This document shows, piece after piece, positions 7,572-9,957 of a DNA stretch of 9,957 bases. Location: NCBI GenBank assembly GCA_023230265.1, contig JALNXR010000059.1, positions 1 to 9,957 of the forward strand. The letters run 5' to 3'. Under the pieces are notes generated by a model that was given only the letters and a program-made list of their open reading frames with translations, had not been told where the DNA came from and did not search any database. The position numbers and the translations under genes were made by a program. Source of the stretch: Bacteroidales bacterium (GTDB lineage Bacteria; Bacteroidota; Bacteroidia; Bacteroidales; UBA932). How positions within the stretch are numbered: position 1 is the first letter of the stretch; each line of letters begins with the position of its first letter.

Positions 7572-8654
7572 CTATTTCTGCAACTTCTCAATATCTTTTT
7601 TAATACTGGTTATCAATGAATTGTAGTATTCAACCTTAGAATTGGAATACTTTAACTTACTATCAGAAGAGATCTCTTTGATACCAAAAATCATCTTTTC
7701 CACCAATCCTCTTGAAGCATCACTCAAACCACCCAGGTTTCTCATATTAAGAAAAGATTCAATCTCTTTAATTTTGTTTTCACTGTATAGCCTGGCAATT
7801 CTGAGAATCATCGAAGTCTCCTGGTTGTTGCCTTCAAGATATGAAAGATAATTCAACTTGTTAAGCACATCAGCACTGTTTACATCTTTAAGCGTTCCTC
7901 TCACATATGACATTGCATAGCTTATAAGACAACTTCTAAGAGCCGCATCAACCCTCTCTTTTGTCAGGGTTTTGTCTGCATCAGATTTTTCCACAAGTAC
8001 TGTATTAAAAATAACTGACTGGGGATCTGAAAGATTAGGTGAAAGATAAGGCCATAGTTTTTCTGAATATTTGTCTCTGGATGAAAGAGTAGGGAAAATT
8101 TCCTCCACAAATTGTTTAACCTCAGCTTTCATATATGCAAACTGTGCAGCTTCAAGATAGGCAAGGGCGTTTGCAAAAGATTTATTTCCTTCATAAACTG
8201 CTTTTTTTGCAGCAGGACTTGTGGAAGGATCCTGTGCTTTTTTAACCTTCTCGATAAACACATCGGCTTCTGCACTTCCCAATATCCTATTAATTTCATT
8301 TCCCTGAGCGTCCAAAATCAGAAAAGTTGGAAAAGCTCTGATATTATATTTATTCTTAATATCTATCCCTTCACCCTTCTCCATATCAATTTTAATATTC
8401 ACAAAATTTTTGTTAAAATATTCGCCGACATGTTCCATTGGGAACACCGTATTAGTCATATACTTACATGGCCCGCACCATACAGTGTAGCAATCAACAA
8501 ATACGATTTTGGGAGCCTTTTTCTTTGCAGCTGCTGCTTTTGCAAGAGCCTGCTGCAGTGTCCCGGTTTCAAAGATGACCCCTTTCGCCTTCTGCTGAGC
8601 ATTCATCAATATTGATATACATAGGGATAATAAAATAACGGAAATTTTTTTCAT
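7572..8654 (-). CDS. Secreted thioredoxin-fold protein with a large C-terminal helical extension
   Basis: This 360-residue protein begins with a signal peptide, probably cleaved after about residue 19 (ILMNAQQ); there is no lipobox, so a soluble periplasmic location is expected. Residues about 28-135 form a thioredoxin fold: KIVFVDCYTVWCGPCK places the redox pair at Cys60 and Cys63, and AFPTFLIL supplies the cis-proline at about residue 109. An additional Cys55 lies just before the active site. The WCGPC motif is that of an active disulfide oxidoreductase. The remaining roughly 215 residues are charged and look mostly helical, with no recognisable catalytic motif; such extensions are frequent in Bacteroidota thioredoxin-like proteins and may bind a client. 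The gene converges on the SusC operon and diverges from the sigma factor. A role in reducing or protecting the uptake lipoproteins is possible but unsupported by operon structure. Confidence 0.88.
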   Translation of the reverse strand: MKKISVILLSLCISILMNAQQKAKGVIFETGTLQQALAKAAAAKKKAPKIVFVDCYTVWCGPCKYMTNTVFPMEHVGEYFNKNFVNIKIDMEKGEGIDIKNKYNIRAFPTFLILDAQGNEINRILGSAEADVFIEKVKKAQDPSTSPAAKKAVYEGNKSFANALAYLEAAQFAYMKAEVKQFVEEIFPTLSSRDKYSEKLWPYLSPNLSDPQSVIFNTVLVEKSDADKTLTKERVDAALRSCLISYAMSYVRGTLKDVNSADVLNKLNYLSYLEGNNQETSMILRIARLYSENKIKEIESFLNMRNLGGLSDASRGLVEKMIFGIKEISSDSKLKYSNSKVEYYNSLITSIKKDIEKLQK

Positions 8655-8804
8655 AAAAATTAGATTAAAATTTATAATTAGTATATATAAATATAATAAA
8701 TAGAATGATTTGTTTCCCTTATCCAGCTTAGTTTTGCTACACTTTTACATTTTATATTTCTATCTTCTGGAATAATTTTATACATTTGTGGATATACTTA
8801 AAAA
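8655..8804. promoter_or_regulatory. Divergent intergenic region between the thioredoxin-like gene and the sigma gene, with the sigma promoter
   Basis: TTTC at 8757-8760, a 20-nt spacer and TACATTTG at 8781-8788 match the Bacteroidota primary-sigma promoter (TTTG, 19-21 nt, TAnnTTTG) with one mismatch. Transcription would start a few bases after 8788, leaving a leader of only about 10-14 nt before the sigma ATG at 8805. No comparable promoter was found on the minus strand for the thioredoxin-like gene; the AT-rich run at about 8660-8700 offers only a partial TATATTTA match. Confidence 0.6.
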
Positions 8805-9455
8805 ATGGGAGGTTATAACTCAAATACCGATCAAAGTTCTTTTTACAAAAAAGATGATTTCATATATGGTATCAACAACCGCTCCGAAGAGTCTTTCAAC
8901 GCACTTTTTTACGTATATAACCGCCCTCTTGTAAAATTTGCCAACAGATATATAGGCTGCCTTACCGATGCAGAAGATGTAGTTCATGATGTTTTCCTGC
9001 AGTTCTGGGAAGGTGAATATACTTTTGCCGATAGAAATGTACTTAAATCCTTCCTTTACACTGTAACAAAAAACAAAGCTATCAATTTCCTCAAAAAGAA
9101 GAGTAAGCTTCATTTCGATGTCTCTTTCCTTGAATATGAGTGCAATTATGAAGAACCAAACAATAACTTTTTCCCCATTCACACAGAATTCTGGGCATTC
9201 CTTGACTCAGCACTTGGTCAACTTCCTTTTGAATGCAAAAAGATAATGAGGCTTATTGCCAAAGGGCTGGCTACCTCTGAGATAGCACAGAAACTTGGCA
9301 TTGCTCCAAGCACTGTAAGGGCACAGAAAAGAAGAGGCATAAGTCTGATAAGGGATGATTACAACAATGAGATCGAAAAGGAGCAGAAAATTACAGACCT
9401 CTTTCTCCAATACTCCAAGATGAATCGTGATAATAACTCTTCCGGGAAGAAATGA
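8805..9455 (+). CDS. ECF-type RNA polymerase sigma factor (sigma-70 family)
   Basis: This 216-residue protein redirects RNA polymerase to a specific promoter set. Region 2 spans about residues 30-96, with EESFNALFYVYNRPLVKFA and the signature TDAEDVVHDVFLQFW (54-68), which contains the core-binding and -10-recognition helices. After a linker rich in Asn and Glu, region 4 spans about 135-185: LGQLPFECKKIMRLIAKG, then the helix-turn-helix TSEIAQKLGIAPSTVRAQKR that reads the -35 element. Length fits Bacteroidota ECF factors (about 170-220). These genes are often followed by a FecR anti-sigma gene and a SusC with an N-terminal signalling domain; neither is present here, and the downstream 500 bp are non-coding. 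The ATG is supported by the promoter ending about 16 bp upstream. Its target genes are unknown; control of the SusC operon cannot be inferred. Confidence 0.93.
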   Translation: MGGYNSNTDQSSFYKKDDFIYGINNRSEESFNALFYVYNRPLVKFANRYIGCLTDAEDVVHDVFLQFWEGEYTFADRNVLKSFLYTVTKNKAINFLKKKSKLHFDVSFLEYECNYEEPNNNFFPIHTEFWAFLDSALGQLPFECKKIMRLIAKGLATSEIAQKLGIAPSTVRAQKRRGISLIRDDYNNEIEKEQKITDLFLQYSKMNRDNNSSGKK

Positions 9456-9670
9456 ACAGTTATAGTGCCTCTGACGAAACAAAAAGAGGTAACATAAAAT
9501 AAATTTTTTTCAATTTTTTTCGGGTATTTCCTGTTTTAATTGTATTACTATAGAAGGTCAGTTATTGCCAGCAAATTTGCTTCCGATAGTTCTCGGTTAA
9601 TAATATTAGGTTAGGTCGTGTTTCTTTTTTAATTGTTAAAATAGCAAATTATATAAAATAGCTGATCATA
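9456..9670. other. Gene-free AT-rich region after the sigma gene, with a 12-bp palindrome
   Basis: No gene is visible in these 215 bases. A T-rich stretch (about 9503-9520) followed by CGGGTATTT and TGTATTACTATAG at about 9541-9553 looks like the leader that often precedes FecR-type genes next to Bacteroidota ECF factors, but no FecR reading frame follows. The perfect palindrome AGCAAATTTGCT occupies 9570-9581 and could be a protein-binding site. Both interpretations are inference. Confidence 0.3.
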
Positions 9671-9702
9671 AGGGGCTGTCTGTAAAGCAGGCAGCCCCTT
9701 TT
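9671..9702 (+). terminator. Intrinsic terminator downstream of the sigma gene
   Basis: AGGGGCTGTCTG (9671-9682) pairs with CAGGCAGCCCCT (9688-9699) over 12 positions with one G-T wobble and a 5-nt loop (TAAAG), followed by a short T-run ending at 9702. It lies 215 bp after the sigma stop codon, far for a simple gene end, so it may terminate a longer transcript or mark where an intervening gene was lost. Confidence 0.85.
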
Positions 9703-9716
9703 AGTGCAGGAGAGGA

Positions 9717-9853
9717 ACATGTCTGATGTTTAACACCTAAGTGAAAGTGGTTCGGTTTTATCGAGAGGGAAATGTGATATGTCTAAAGTTTCCCACATAA
9801 ATTTTTCTGTGCTTCACCTGGGAAGTGCCACATGTTAAAGCTCCCCACATCAA
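9717..9853. repeat. Three degenerate 24-bp direct repeats
   Basis: Copies lie at 9717-9740, 9777-9800 and 9830-9853. The middle copy has the core ATGTCTAAAGTTTCCCACAT; copy 1 matches it at about 18 of 24 positions and copy 3 at about 19 once a one-base gap is allowed. A related pair, AAGTGCCACATGTT (9823-9836) and AAGTGCCAGGTGTT (9874-9887), overlaps the third copy and lies beyond it, and CACCTGG (9815-9821) is inverted at 9879-9885. Multiple short repeats like these are typical of the end regions of some insertion sequences, but no transposase is visible and the family is not identified. No open reading frame covers this stretch. Confidence 0.5.
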
Positions 9854-9887
9854 TGGTTAAGGGTAACAGTCAAAAGTGCCAGGTGTT

Positions 9888-9957
9888 TGTATCGTCCTGA
9901 AAAAAGTTGACAGGTTATTAGTCAATAATAAGTTGGCTGTTCGTTAGTCCTGTCATA
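9888..9957. mobile_element. Probable insertion-sequence end with tandem 26-27-bp repeats, running off the right edge
   Basis: The segment opens with TGTATCGTCCTG and continues AAAAAAGTTGACA, an IS3-like terminal sequence related to the one at 7475-7499. Two tandem units follow each other: AAGTTGACAGGTTATTAGTC at 9904-9923 and AAGTTGGCTGTTCGTTAGTC at 9930-9949, identical at 15 of 20 positions; a GTC precedes each unit and recurs at 9947-9949, giving periods of 27 and 26 bp. Such iterated sites commonly bind transposase at element ends. The transposase, if present, lies beyond the window. Confidence 0.45.

Noticed and set aside
8112..8615. Plus-strand open frame of 167 codons
   Set aside because: It lies entirely antisense to the thioredoxin-like gene, whose CXXC and cis-Pro motifs prove the coding strand; its cysteine- and phenylalanine-rich translation matches no family.
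9207..9482. Minus-strand open frame of 91 codons at the sigma gene's 3' end
   Set aside because: It is antisense to sigma region 4, and I see no protein family features.
9466..9491. Hairpin CCTCT...AGAGG just after the sigma stop codon as a terminator
   Set aside because: The stem is only about seven pairs with a wobble, and the T-run begins more than ten bases later; the hairpin at 9671 is far better.
9717..9853. CRISPR array
   Set aside because: Only three copies, poorly conserved and unequally spaced, with no cas gene; this does not fit a CRISPR array.

Overview
The window comes from a member of the Bacteroidota, most likely order Bacteroidales. The evidence is a SusC/SusD-type outer-membrane pair, lipoproteins with Bacteroidota-style signal peptides, AT-rich intergenic DNA, the near absence of Shine-Dalgarno sites, and a TTTC-N20-TACATTTG promoter close to the Bacteroidota primary-sigma consensus (TTTG / TAnnTTTG). 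Genus and species cannot be fixed from the sequence alone.

Layout. Bases 1-143 hold a minus-strand fragment of an IS256-family (mutator-type) transposase that is cut off at about base 144. After about 220 bp of AT-rich leader, four plus-strand genes follow with gaps of 16-32 nt, so they very probably form one operon: a SusC/RagA TonB-dependent transporter (364-3528), a SusD/RagB lipoprotein (3561-5096), a DUF4843-type lipoprotein (5123-5866) and a PKD-like lipoprotein (5883-7433). A strong intrinsic terminator (7458-7509) closes the operon; its loop and 3' arm contain what looks like a solo IS3/IS150-type terminal repeat. A convergent minus-strand gene (7572-8654) encodes a secreted thioredoxin-fold protein with WCGPC. 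Divergent from it is an ECF sigma factor (8805-9455) with a recognisable promoter. The last 500 bp have no gene: they contain a 12-bp palindrome, a clean terminator (9671-9702), a cluster of three degenerate 24-bp repeats, and at the right edge a tandem repeat that resembles an insertion-sequence end.

How the parts fit. SusC and SusD form a lid-and-barrel importer powered by TonB. The two further lipoproteins are probably surface accessories, giving a four-component system. There is no glycoside hydrolase, polysaccharide lyase or sulfatase in the window, so this should not be called a polysaccharide utilisation locus. Published four-component SusCD complexes of this general composition (as I recall, Bacteroides thetaiotaomicron BT2261-BT2264) carry peptides, so peptide or another small ligand is at least as likely; orthology is untested. 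The ECF sigma factor lies alone, with no anti-sigma (FecR) gene in the window, and the SusC has no room for the N-terminal signalling domain of FecR-coupled transporters, so a regulatory link between them is not supported. Nothing here is clearly a new biological system. The most unusual points are the IS relics at both edges and within the terminator, the enzyme-free four-gene uptake operon and the orphan sigma factor.
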